Shown here: positions 48,947 to 59,899 of the stretch, one piece after another
How the letters are laid out: each line of letters begins with the position of its first letter
Numbering within the stretch: the stretch's first letter is position 1
NCBI GenBank assembly: GCA_947034885.2
Contig: OX344752.2
Span: forward strand, 4,960,001-5,024,000
Length of the DNA stretch: 64,000 nucleotides
Origin: Thuidium tamariscinum
Taxonomy: Eukaryota > Streptophyta > Bryopsida > Hypnales > Thuidiaceae
Reading direction: 5' to 3'
The notes under the pieces: model-generated
What the model was told of the DNA's origin: nothing
Databases searched by the model: none
Seen by the model: the letters and a program-made list of their open reading frames with translations, nothing else
Program-made: the position numbers and the translations under genes

Positions 48947-50414
48947 GCACTTGGAGTTGCGCTTAAGGGTGAAATTCAAATCATTTGGAGGAGATCTTAG
49001 AGCTTGGAGGAGCAATCAGCCTTTTGTGTCTTTTCAACTACAAACCATATGGTGTGAGTATTCTTTGGAAAAACACACTTTGAGTGCATTTTTAAGAAAA
49101 AAAAGGGAAGAGGAAAGTTTTGTTGCTTTCTCATTGGCTGGTTTGTGAGGTTTTGAGTACATTTTGGAGGAGAGGTTGCTTATGGTAGTAATCAGACCTA
49201 GTTAGGGCTGGTTGCATGCTCCTAGTTTGAGTTTGCTTTTAGAAGTGTGCATTGAGAGCCATTTGAGGCTGAATTGTGCCTTTGGATGCATTGTTGAGTG
49301 AGATTGTGCCAATTGCACTAGAGTGAGAGTGCTTTGAGGCTGATTGTGCACTTGGGTGCATTGTTGAGTGAGATTGTGCCAATTGCACTAGAGTGAGAGT
49401 GCTTTGCGGCTGAATTGTGCACTTGGGTGCATTGTTGAGTGAGATTGTGAGCCTTGGAAGCATGTTTGAGATGCTTGAGGCATTTGCCATCCATTGAGGG
49501 CTGATTAGTGCCCTTGTGAGTGAGTGAGGTGAATTTGTGGACTTGGTGAAACTTAAGAGGGCTGATTAGTGCCCGAGTGAGTGAGGCGAATTTGTGGACT
49601 TGGTGAAACTTAAGAGGGCTGAGTAGTGCCCTTGTGTGTGAGTGAGGCGAATTAGTGGATTTTTGTGAACCCTTGAGGGCTGATTTGAGCCCTTGTGTGT
49701 GAGAGAGGTGAATTAGTGGAATTTGTAAACCCTAGAGGGCTGATTTGTGCCCTTGTGTGTGAGAGAGGCGAATTAGTGGATTTTGCAAATCCTAGAGGGC
49801 TGATTTGAGCCCTTTTGTGTGAGAGAGGTGAATTAGTGGGTTTTGTGAACCCAAGAGGGCTGAATTGTGCCCTTGTGAGCCTTGTGGAGCCATTGAGAGC
49901 AAAGTAGGATTCTTTGGTGGCTTGGTGATCCAACTAGGGTTATTGGAGACCATTGTTGTCCTTGAGGTGCTAAATGTGAGTAGGAGCTTCCGTCTAGGGC
50001 TGATTGGAAGCCTAGAGCTCCTTGGAGTGTGGAGTACCCTCTTTGTGAGGAGGGCTTGCTGAATTGAAGTAGCACTAGCTCATGACATCCATGTGTTGGA
50101 CTTGAGCTTGATTAGGGTCTGAATTGGTGTTGAGAGGAGGTGATGCACATGTGAGGAGTGTTTGGCCGTCCTTAGTGTTCAAAGGATCTTTGGAGGTCCT
50201 TGTGAGGGCTGATTGGTGTCATTTCAGCCCTATTGGCTGCCAAGGGAATGTTTGGTCGTTCTTGGAGCTTAGAGGATCTTGGGAGGTCCTTGTGAGGGCT
50301 GAATTGTGCCATTTCAGCCCCATTGGCTGCCAAGGGAGTGTTTGGAGGCTAAATTGAGTTTGTAAACTCTTGGAGACACATTGGGTGCTGCCAACAAGTG
50401 GGAGGTGCTTCACC
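48947..50414 (+). repeat. A2 leader with 60-bp repeats and two larger duplications
   Basis: About 1.47 kb without a conserved protein. The part at about 49495-49870 is an array of about six 60-bp units (GAGGGCTGATTTGAGCCC..GAGAGAGGCGAATTAGTGG). Two further internal duplications are visible. A block around GATTGTGCCAATTGCACTAG repeats near 49300 and 49370. A block around TGGCTGCCAAGGGA.TGTTTGG repeats near 50230 and 50325. Confidence 0.8.
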
Positions 50415-52679
50415 ATGGCATCAAGTGGAGGAGAAGGCGTGCGCATCATTGACAAGTTTGATGAGGAGAATGAGTCCCAAGGGGAGGGATCAGCCCTTGT
50501 CTCAAGACATGGGAGAGGAGGCAACACCAAGGCGTTCAAGGAGACAAGGACGTGCTTCAAGTGTGGCAAACCAAGCCACATTGCTAGGGATTGCAACGGC
50601 AGCCAAGCCAAAGACAAGGAGAGTGCACACCAAGCCTTCAAAGAGGAGGAGGAGATTGCCTTTGCCACCCATGGAGGAGGGGAGAAGGCCAACATGTTTA
50701 CTTGGATTGTGGACTCAAGGGCCACCCAACATATGACCAGCCATCGAGATGCCTTCCACACCTATCAGCCCATTTCGGGGAAGAAGATTTATTTGGGAGA
50801 CAATGGCATGGTGGAGGCCCTTGGCAAGGGGGAGATCCTTGTGGAGGTACAAGTGAAGGGGCTGACCAAGAGGATCCAGATCCAAGAAGTGCTCCATGTA
50901 CCCAAGTTGCATGCCAACTTGCTTTCGGTGAGTAGATTGTCTTTGGGAGGTTTGAAGGTACATTTCAACATGGTGGGGTATGTTGTGAGGGCACCGAGTG
51001 GAGTTTTGATAGCATCAGCCCCTCGTGGGGGCCACTTGTACCCCCTCCACTTCACCAAGGTGAATGGTACTTCCTTGGCTTGTGTTGCCCAAAGATCAGC
51101 CCAAGGATCAGCCCAAGGATCAGCTAATGGAGACCTTGTGGAGCTTTGGCATAGGAGGCTTGGGCACTTGAATGTGAGGAGCATGAAGAGTCTCCAACAC
51201 ATTGTGAAGGGGCTGAACCTCTCTTCTTGCAAGCATGATTGGAGTTCTATGGTGTGCAAGGGGTGCATTGAGAGCAAGCAAGCAAGGCAGCACTTCCCCA
51301 AGGATGGGGCAACGCGAGCCACCAAGCCATTGGAGCTTGTGCATTCGGATGTGTGTGGGCCGATGAAGACCACAACCATAGGAGGAGCAATGTGTTTTGT
51401 GACCTTCATTGATGATTTCTCTCGCAAGGTGTGGGTGTATATGCTGAAGTGCAAGAGTGAGGTGTTTGGGCGTTTTGAGACTTGGAAGGCCCTTGTGGAG
51501 GCCCAATCTGATTGCAAGGTGAAGGTGCTGCGGTCAGATAATGGAGGGGAGTATGTGTCCAAGGCCTTTGAGGAGTACTTGAAGGCCCATGGCATTGAGC
51601 ACCACACATCAGCACCTTACACTCCTCAACAAAATGGTGTAGCGGAGCGTGCAAATCGCACCATTGTGGAGATGGCAAGGTCTATGATTCATGGGCAAGG
51701 GCTGAAGTATGAGCTTTGGGGGGAGGCGGTGTCTACAGCGGTTTATACAAGGAACCGTTGCCCCACCCAAGCCTTGACAAGCATGACACCCCAAGAAGCT
51801 TGGAGTGGAATTAGGCCTCATGTGTCTCACATGCGGATTTTTGGGTGCATGGCCTATGCATTGGTCCCAAGTGCCAAGAGGACCAAGTTGGATGCCAAGG
51901 GCATCAAGTGTCTTTTCCTTGGTTATTGTGAGGGAACCAAGGCTTATAGGCTGATGTGTGTGGAGAGCAATAAAATCATCAAGAGTAGAGATGTGACCTT
52001 CTTGGAGGGCGGAGGTGCTAATGACAAGCTCTTGGAGATGAGCCCTAGTGGGAGAAATGGAGGACCAGCCCATGTGGTGGGTACAACTCCAAGAGTGCAC
52101 ATGGAAGTTGATGGAGATGAAGATGAAGAGTTTGTGGAGCCCAAGAAGAAGGTGACCACACCCCATGGGAAGAGGCCATTAGCCCCTTCTCCAAGATCTT
52201 CACCAAGGGAGAAGGAGCATGATCAGCCCTTGGAAGAGCAAGACCAGCCCTTGGAGGAGCAAGAGGAGCCACGTTATCCAACAAGGACTCGTAGGCCTCT
52301 AGGAGATTGTTGGCTGAATCACATTCTTCCCCCACAACATGAAGAAGCCAACGTTGCTTGCTTTGGAGATGCAACCACACTTGGAGAAGTGTTGGGTTGT
52401 GAAGATGCAAGCAAGTGGGAGTTGGCTATGCAAACGGAGTGTAAAGCCCTAGGTACACCATTTAACACTCATGAGGAGTTGCCCAAGCTCATAGATGACG
52501 AGTTGGAGGAGGCAAGGGCTGAAATGCAAGGTGTGCCTTATAAGGCAGCGGTGAGTTGTTTGAAGCATGCCATGGAAGCCACAAGGGTTGATTTGGCATT
52601 ATCGGTGAGTGCTGTATGTGAATCCATGTCTAAGTATGGCCCAAAGTGTTGGGCAGCGGTCAAGAGAGTGTTGAGATAG
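50415..52679 (+). pseudogene. A2 gag-pol with gag, RT and RNase H deletions
   Basis: Open from ATG 50415 (MASSGGEGVRIIDKFDEEN) to 52679. Most of gag is deleted: the first 17 residues join directly to the linker before the CCHC knuckle (CFKCGKPSHIARDC). The protease motif reads IVDSRATQHM; the Gly after the catalytic DS is Arg, probably inactivating. Integrase is complete and uninterrupted (WHRRLGHLN, SDVCGPM, RSDNGGEY, GVAERANRT), though CKGCIES replaces CKGCIEG. ELAMQ then joins ECKALGTPF, removing RT, and the frame ends AAVKRVLR. The long open frame despite lost function suggests youth. Confidence 0.88.
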
Positions 52680-52764
52680 TTTTATGGCATACTTGGTAAG
52701 CCACCAATCCAAACTTGATTGCAATGATAATTCATTGCACCTTTGACCACTCTCAAAGTGGGAG

Positions 52765-53020
52765 TGTTGAAGATCATGTACATATTAGTGTAGACCATGT
52801 ACATACAGCCCTAGGAGTAGCATTAGACACTAGGTTAGTCTTAGAGTCCATTGGGTATTGCTCGTAGTCAAAGGCAGCCCATGAAAGGTAGTTATCCCAC
52901 ATGGTTTGTGGATAACTAGGGAAAGGCTTTTAGTATAAGATCAGCCCACTCATGGGTCTTTGCATCTTCCTACCATCTAAGTAAAGCCTTTCATCCATTC
53001 ATACCTTTGTTTTCTCAATA
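52765..53020 (+). repeat. 3' LTR of A2 (type A)
   Basis: 256 bp, preceded by CAAAGTGGGAG and followed by the AACCC duplication. Confidence 0.94.
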
Positions 53021-53089
53021 AACCCAGTCATAGCACTCCGAGGGGTATAAATCTGATTAAAGCCACCATATTGACTTCAAAAATTCATA

Positions 53090-53262
53090 ACTAATTCTAC
53101 AAAGCTCCAAAAAATATAAAATGACTTGGGTTAGATGCCTTTTTTAATTGTCTCTGAAGGAAAATTCACTGAGAAATATTTCAAGATGTTTCACCTCCCC
53201 AAAATTCAGTTCCAGCCCTTAGATGGTTAGTTTATGGACCTCCTACCTTAGATTAGGTCATC
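53090..53262 (-). repeat. Foldback-family arm in the intron of the broken gene
   Basis: The reverse complement matches 41970-42143, including AACTGAATTTTGG and the TTTTTTGGAGC block. Confidence 0.8.
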
Positions 53263-54152
53263 ATCATGAAGCACAAGTATTTTAATCATCTTATGCTTTG
53301 CATATGATAACCATAAAGATGCAAAATATACTAACATCCACAATTCTAGAGATCAATCTTGAGCAAAAAGTAAGGGTTTCAAATAGGGTTTGGAACTTAC
53401 AATTACATGCAGTTACATGTATGTGTCCTGGATGAAGGTTCAGATGACGAAACATATAGGCATGTTGAATGTACACAGATGCAACAACCCCACCTCTCAT
53501 TTTGAAATCAAGCACTTTTCCTTTGTAAGCACCTGCATTACTTGTTGCACCATATTTCATAGCATCTTTTGCATGGCCTCCCGTCTTTCCTGGCATCAGA
53601 TTGACCCAAGAATTTACTTCAATTTTTGTAGGAATATAATTCCCATCACTATTTGTTGAATTGTAAAGGAGAACTGATTGTATTGAACTATCTGATTCCA
53701 TTGATTGAGGAACTATTGATTGCACTATTTGAAAGATAACTTTAAATACAAGAAACTCAGTTTATTCAAAATATAAGCAAATCAGCCTTCAAAGGCAAAA
53801 TAAAAGCAACTCAGCAGAATCCTTGAATACAACCTCTAATCTGAAGATGAAGGTATGATCTGAGACTAAGAAACCTGATGTTCAAATGAATCCCAAACCT
53901 GAACTTACAAATTGAAACCTAAAGTTCATACAAAACTTGAACCTAAACCTAAACATTGAAATCTAAAGTTCAAACGAAACATGAACTTAAACCTACAAAA
54001 CTTGTAGCTGAAACTAGGAATTGAAGATTTGAAGTTGAAGCACACAATGCCTGGAGCACACTAAGCAAATGATACTGAAAGAAACTCTCAAGAAAACTGT
54101 GATGGAGGGATTGGAGCGATAGAAGCAACAGTAAGAATGAAGCTTTGGTTTG

Positions 54153-54214
54153 GCGGGAAGTGTGTCAGAAAAGGTAGTCTTGCTGGACGATGATTGTCCA
54201 GATAGACTTCCCGC
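54153..54214. promoter_or_regulatory. Nested inverted repeat with paired E2F-like sites
   Basis: The outer arms GCGGGAAGT and ACTTCCCGC are perfect complements; inner arms CTGGAC and GTCCAG lie between. GGCGGGAA is an E2F-type core. It lies about 450 bp upstream of the first recognised exon of the minus-strand gene, and two CGGGCAG motifs follow at 54224-54270. It is a plausible promoter element; function is inferred only. Confidence 0.4.
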
Positions 54215-54299
54215 TCTTTGTAACGGGCAGATACAGTGGTTACAAATCGGGCAGTTATGATTTCCAAGGCTTCATCATAGCCTCATATTCTTCCTAATG

Positions 54300-56300
54300 G
54301 TAATTAACAAGTCTAAATGCACTAATATTTATAAGATGGGATTAGATCAATAGAAATTGTCCATGTGTTTCAAAATAAATAAATAAATAACATGGGATTA
54401 GAACTTGCTTATACCAATGAAGACATTGTACAAGCTTGCAAAGGAAAACATGTGCAATTTCATAACGCACATAAATTAAGAAATTCCACTTCAAAATAGA
54501 TCCTATATATTTCTTTCACAAAAACATGTGTACAATGTCCATTATGAAAATAGGTTGTAATTCCTTACCTTTCATATGCATAAAATTAATAATAGAAGTT
54601 CAAATTCAAATATGAAATGATACAAAACTTTAAATGCAACTACTAAACGAAACATTTTATTTTTTTGGATAAAACTTAAAAATCAAGGAATAAAGAAATG
54701 AAAATTTCTCATTATTGTTATTGATGCCTTCTTCTTTCTATTTTGGAAATCACTTTTATTTGAAATTAGGCATCACTCTTATTTCTAAACATCAATTGTA
54801 GATTATAGATAACTTCTCAAAATCACATAAAATTACATAGCAATGCTTTTAGTTATAGAAGATGCTTGCTTGCAACTTCTTAACAAAAGGGGAAAAAATG
54901 CAATTGCTATAATTTTTTGGGGGCTTGTAATTTGTTCAACTTGGTTTTCATAGCTAACTATACAATTAAGCACATAAATATGGAAATGAAGAAAACACTT
55001 CAATCTTTAAGGCACATTAGAACTCTACAACCCCATAACTAATGTATTGTCAAATATAAATTGATGTTCTAAGCTTCACTGATGCGTAGAATATAACAAA
55101 AATAAGTAAATGAGTTAGTGACTTAGTGAGGTTTACAAATAATTACATTTTCATTTTGCCAATTGTTTTGGTAAGTTGTGTCTAACTTTGAGTTTTGGCC
55201 TAATTAAAAACTATAACTTCAGGAATTAGGGTTTAGGGTTTAGAGTTTAGAGTTTCAAGAGTATAGGATTGAGGGATTACAATGCAATTGCCATTGTGTG
55301 AAGGATTGACTTCTCTTTGCATTTTTTGCATTCATGGTGCATTGGATACTTGTATTTTGCAATGGATGGAGCTCCCTAAAAGAATATTTTTTAATAGGCA
55401 ATAAATGAAGTCCTCACTACATTCAAAGTAGTGTATCATGTAGCCAGAATGTGAAATGTCCACGTTATGTACATCAACTCTTCCTTGCATGGTTTAAAGA
55501 TGAAAAAAATTTTACTACAAAAAAATGAAAATGCTAAGAATGACTGCAAAATATGACTGATAAAAAAATATGACTCTATATTGTGACTAAAGCAAAAATA
55601 TGACTCGGTACTCTTGAAACATGAGAACTGAACGCATTTGACTTGGATTCCCCAAAATAATATATTATGTATAAATTTTATATTATATTATATATAAATT
55701 TTAAATTTCATTATATATAAATTTTCAACTTCATTTCAAAAATAAAGTATTACAAAATCTAAATTCAAAGTTGAAAAATTATAGGATCTAAATATTCTGA
55801 AACGTAGCTATAGTATTTTGTATTATTGTCCAATGTGTTATAATCTTATTAAAATGTCAAGGATTATTTTGAATGTTTTTCTACTCTAATCCTTGCGTTG
55901 CTCCTTTACAAATTAATATCAATCCTCTTCAATTTTTAGAGATAGGATGAGTTTTTATACACTTTATCAATATTCTTAAAATTATAAGTGTACAAATTCA
56001 AACTAGGTAAATGCAGAGATTATCAAGGTAAAGAAAATATAATATTATCACTTATGGAGTTATGGATCGAGAGAGTATAAATAGGTATCCCACAACTATT
56101 GAATATTTCAATGTGTTTATAACATATACCCTATAATATAAGTGTGTATAACATAAGTGCACTAGAAATCTCTAATTATAAAATATTTCTATGATTTAGA
56201 CACGTATACTATAGGTGAATAGTCTTCTAGTTTTAGGGACTCACATTCTTGAGCTCATATAGTAGCATCCGTCATGAGTTTTAAGAGGGATTTTGGTAGA
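54300..56300. other. AT-rich intergenic DNA
   Basis: No gene recognised over 2 kb. The only notable item is the telomere-like motif at 55225-55255. Confidence 0.55.
55225..55255 (+). repeat. Telomere-like TTTAGGG motif
   Basis: TTAGGGTTTAGGG is followed by degenerate TTTAGAG units. It is too short for an interstitial telomere array; it could be a telo-box or chance. Confidence 0.6.
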
Positions 56301-56329
56301 GGGTTGTTAAGGTCTTAGGAATTTCTTAG

Positions 56330-56940
56330 TTTCATAGTCTCCAATTGTACAATAAATCAAGTGGTTTGGGAATACGTTCAATCAATTTTGCATCATCTTA
56401 GAGGTGTTCAACCAATCTTAGGTCACCACACCCGCTTTTCACATACACAGTGCATCTTTGGTGACCCAATACTACGGAAGTTTAACAATTTTCGGCTCAT
56501 ATGGACGTTACTTAGGGGCCAAGCACTATGGATATTTAGATAGCCCACAATAGCCAAGTCTTTGCCAATTCCACTTGGACACGGGATATGATCCTAAAGG
56601 CTATTTGGACACCCTTATTAGATGCTACGAGAGCTACCCAAATGAAAACCCAATCTACAGCTAGACTTCAACCTCAAAGGGCATCCAACATTCGGAGCAA
56701 GTTCAATAGCATTTGGTTACAATCGCCTACTCTTGCTAGTAGATTAGAAGGGGATAAGATTCACTAGAATTTTGTGTGCCCTCCAGAGCATAGTTTTAGG
56801 AAGGAGGCGGATTTGGTCTTGTTTCTTTTGGCTTTGGCCACCTTTTGTTTCTCATGACCTTTTGGTCTCATTTTTGTGCTCCTTTCTTTTTAATGCAATG
56901 GATCTCCCATTTGTTCAAAAAAATAAAATAAAATAAAATA
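56330..56940 (+). mobile_element. LINE-like non-LTR element, 3' end
   Basis: Degenerate plus-strand frames include FRLIWTLLRGQALWIFR, reminiscent of the zf-RVT end of plant LINE polyproteins, and ..GDKIHWNFVCPPEHSFRKEADLVLF near the end. The segment stops in a (TAAAA)n-type tail at 56916-56940. The match is by pattern memory only; stops interrupt it. Confidence 0.45.
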
Positions 56941-58140
56941 GTACAATGAATTGTAAAGTTCTTCATTTAATTCAATATTCAAAATTTATAACCATAATTA
57001 AAATATTACGTATAGGATCATTATTACAAATTTGAACCATTGAAATTAGCATTTTCAATTCTAGAATTGAACTCCTAACAGCTTAGTCTTTGAAATCATT
57101 CAATATTCCTATCTACTTACCATATTTTCCCAAAATGTTATACACTTTCAAATGGTTAAAAAATTCTGAAGTATATTATCAATTGCTTTTGAACATTGGT
57201 ATAAAAAAGCACCACCATTTACGGCAATTATTTTATACAAATGTGATTGTATGAAGTGCAACTTCCTGCCTTCATACATTACACGGCCCTCAAAAGAATT
57301 TCAATCAATTCAAAATGTTAATATCAAGGCAATGTTCATGGTAGAAAAATTTGAAATTTCCTCCACAACTTTTCAAACTAGCATAATATAGGATCCTACA
57401 ATTATATGTGCCTAAATTCATATATTTTTCTAAAATCTATTACTTATATTAAAAATAGCAATTGTGGAAACTACCAAATTCAAATCACTTAGAGGTTTAA
57501 AATTCATAATTGGAGAGTGTTCATTGAATTGCATTCAAAGATTTGCATTAGTTTGGCAAAAGTATAATTTCTTCTGATTGTTCACTCCTTTTGGCTCAAA
57601 TGCTTTGAGCCTAAATGTTTATTTTTAGTACAATGGGATTTTTCATTTACTAAAAAATATATGTATAACTTCAATTTTTAATTTTTAATCTTGCAACATT
57701 GAAGTAGCATTTTGCTCAAGCGCCATAGTATTTGTCTACTAAATACATAAATTTAGTGCAATTGTATTATTGCATTCTTCTAAGCATTTTAAATATCATT
57801 AAATTTATTGTGGTAGTCATCCATAACTGACTTGTCACAAAACTCAAAATTCTTAAGTAAAAGTATGAAATATTTTATCGAGTATTGAAGGTTTACAATT
57901 TGTAAGGGAAAGAGCCAATAGGGCTTAACAGTTAAGGTTGGAAATACCTTTCAATGTGCATCAAACAATAAATCACTATGGAATAACTATTGCTTCACTG
58001 GAATTCAGATGTTGCTTTAATGTGAATGAATTGGGATATAATGTGGATCGTGGAGGAATCTCTCAAAACTTACCTGTCTAGTTGGCTTACTAACTGTCCC
58101 CGAGTTAGCTGGTCTTGTAAAGCTACTGCCATTAGAGTGA
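56941..58140. other. AT-rich intergenic DNA
   Basis: Nothing recognised. Confidence 0.5.
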
Positions 58141-58169
58141 TCGCACCTAAAAATATTCAAAAACCCTGA

Positions 58170-58440
58170 AAGTAAGGCAACCCCTGGTAAGGGGCGGCCG
58201 CGGGTGTGAGAAGTATCCGATGATACACTCCCCGGCAAGGCGCGGTCGCCCCCAATGCGGCGTTTTGTTACCCGCGGTTGCCCTATCTACCCGAGGTCGC
58301 CTCACGGTCGCATCGGATCCACACGCGCTTGGGGCAACTTTGAGTATTGAAGCGGTCTCTAGTATCCACATTCGCCATCTTGCCTTGGCCTCGCGCATTT
58401 TCTTTCACCCGCCTTGGAATGGCTGAATGCATGCTCGTGG
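58170..58440. other. GC- and CpG-rich island in AT-rich DNA
   Basis: About 270 bp with many CG dinucleotides (GGGGCGGCCGCGGG, GGCGCGGTCGCCCC, CCCGCGGTTGCC) in sequence otherwise poor in CG. Open frames on both strands match nothing I know. It adjoins and may partly overlap the LTR of the diverged copia fragment to its right. Confidence 0.6.
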
Positions 58441-58532
58441 GTTGAGGTCCTTTATTCAATTTAGGGGGGACTCTTTATCATTTTGATCTATAAAATTCCT
58501 CAAAGCTAGGGTTAAGTACATAATATTCAACA
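58345..58532 (-). mobile_element. Probable 3' LTR of diverged copia family D
   Basis: On the minus strand CAAAGTGGGAG is followed by TGTTGAATATTATG, the same junction as the A/B polypurine tract and LTR start, but the LTR body is different. The outer end is uncertain; CAATA at 58345 is a candidate. Confidence 0.5.
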
Positions 58533-59262
58533 CTCCCACTTTGGATGTGAGTGGTGTCTTGTCTTCCTCCTCCACATCTTTTGGCAAAGCATGGATGCTT
58601 TGAGATTTGTCCACCTTATATTTTGGTCTTTCGTTTCTCCCACTTGGACACATCTCTACAGCTCCATTACCCCCTTGCTTATCTTCTACAAAAGTCACAT
58701 CTCGACTCTTGATGATCTTCTTAGTTTCTATACACATGAGCCTATTGGCTTTGGAGCCTTCACAATAACCCCAAAATAAGCACTTAGTACCCTTAGCATC
58801 AAGCTTAGTACGCTTTGGACTCAAATTCAAGGCATATACAACACATCTAAAGATACGAATGTGACTAAAGTTGGACTTCCTTCCACTCCATGCTTCTTGT
58901 GGTGTCATTGATGCTATTGCACTTGTGGGGCACCTATTGTGTGTGTATGTTGCATTAGATATAGCCTCAGCCCAAAGATCATACATGAGGCCTTGGGCAT
59001 GCAACATAGCTCAAGCCATCTCCACAAGTGTGCGGTTTGCATGCTCTGCCACACCATTTTGTTGTGGAGTGTAAGGGGCTGAAGTTTGATGTTGAATGCC
59101 AAGAGTTTTCATAAAGATCTTAAATGCCTTGGACATATATTCACCACCATTGTCCAACTTCAACACTTTCACCTTATGCCCTGATTCAGTCTCCACTAAA
59201 GCTTTCCATTCCTTGAACCTCTCAAACACATCACTCTTGCATTTGAGCAGAAACAACCATAT
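58533..59262 (-). pseudogene. Diverged copia integrase fragment (family D), RT deleted
   Basis: Minus frames read FLLKCKSDVFERFKEWKALVE, LDNGGEYMSKAF and TPQQNGVAEHANRTLVEMA (59256-59011). A TGA follows, then LMYDLWAEAISNATYTHNRCPTS and the DVTFVED hinge (59007-58456). It is clearly the A/B integrase family but diverged. The hinge runs straight into the polypurine tract, so RT and RNase H are absent. It is cut at 59262 by the LTR at 59263. Confidence 0.82.
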
Positions 59263-59573
59263 TGTTGAAGATCATGTACATATTAGTGTAGACCATGTAC
59301 ATACAACCCTAGGAGTATGTTGAAGAACATGTACATATTAGTGTAGCCCATGTACAATCAGCCCTAGGTGTAGCATTAGACACTAGGTTAGTCTTAGAGT
59401 CCATTGGGTATTGCTCGTAGTCAAAGGCAGTCCATGAAAGGTAGCTATCCCACATGGTTTGTGGATAACTAGAAAAAGGCTTCTAGCTTAAGTTCAGCCC
59501 ACTCATGTGGCTTGGTATCTTCCTACCATCTAAGTTTAGCCTTTCATCCATCAATACCTTTGTAATCTCAATA
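59263..59573 (+). mobile_element. Solo type A LTR with duplicated head (311 bp)
   Basis: TGTTGAAGATC at 59263, then the LTR start again at 59318, exactly 55 bp later, and CTCAATA ending at 59573. No primer-binding site follows, so it is solo. The flanks CATAT and ATTCT do not match. Confidence 0.87.
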
Positions 59574-59899
59574 ATTCTGATATTTTGATAAGTTGTATCA
59601 ATTTCTTTTTATTTGTAAATGTACAAAATCAAATAAGACAAATTAGTGATTATATAGGAATAGAAAATACATCAATATAAATTGTAGATTGAATAAATGA
59701 ATTGTTTGATCGCGGGGGGTTGGAACTCTAAAAAGTATTTGAAGTCCTTCACTCTTCTTTTCACATTTGAAATATCAGAATTTGGTCACCAAAAAAATGT
59801 GAGGCTTAACAGCCTAACATGCACTACCCCAATTACCTTAGGGCTTCTCACAATGTATGGTATGAAGGTCAAGAAGCAACCATCTGAGCACTGATTTGT

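Larger units (their letters stand above)
48677..53020 (+). mobile_element. Ty1-copia element A2, young non-autonomous copy (4,344 bp)
   Basis: Two 256-bp type A LTRs (48677-48932, 52765-53020) differ at three positions by my alignment. The target duplication AACCC flanks it at 48672-48676 and 53021-53025. It has a half-tRNA primer-binding site, a leader with 60-bp repeats, a shortened gag-pol frame and the polypurine tract CAAAGTGGGAG. RT and RNase H are deleted, so it moved with enzyme from another copy. It lies in the coding exon of a minus-strand gene. Confidence 0.95.
47823..53702 (-). pseudogene. Unrecognised minus-strand gene broken in an exon by element A2
   Basis: Upstream exon: 53702 (ATG MESDSSIQS) or further up, to 53402. 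It contains GKTGGHAKDAMKYG and YIQHAYMFRHLNLHPGHIH and ends at a GTAAGT donor. Next exon starts after AG at 53052, runs 32 nt to 53021, and continues at 48671 to a stop at 47823. The 4,344-bp A2 element plus one AACCC copy sits between. Ignoring the insertion, phase is kept across the splice and the target site (..SECYDW, VDLKSILR..) and about 290 codons remain open, so the gene was intact until recently. Later sequence includes HADVGELTRGDRTHKDLLEDG and WIIKDIDAELCASMM. I recognise no family. It converges on the 938-aa gene 2.5 kb away. Confidence 0.65.

Noticed and set aside
55225..55255. Chromosome-internal telomere array
   Set aside because: Only about two good TTTAGGG units, too few to separate from a telo-box or chance.
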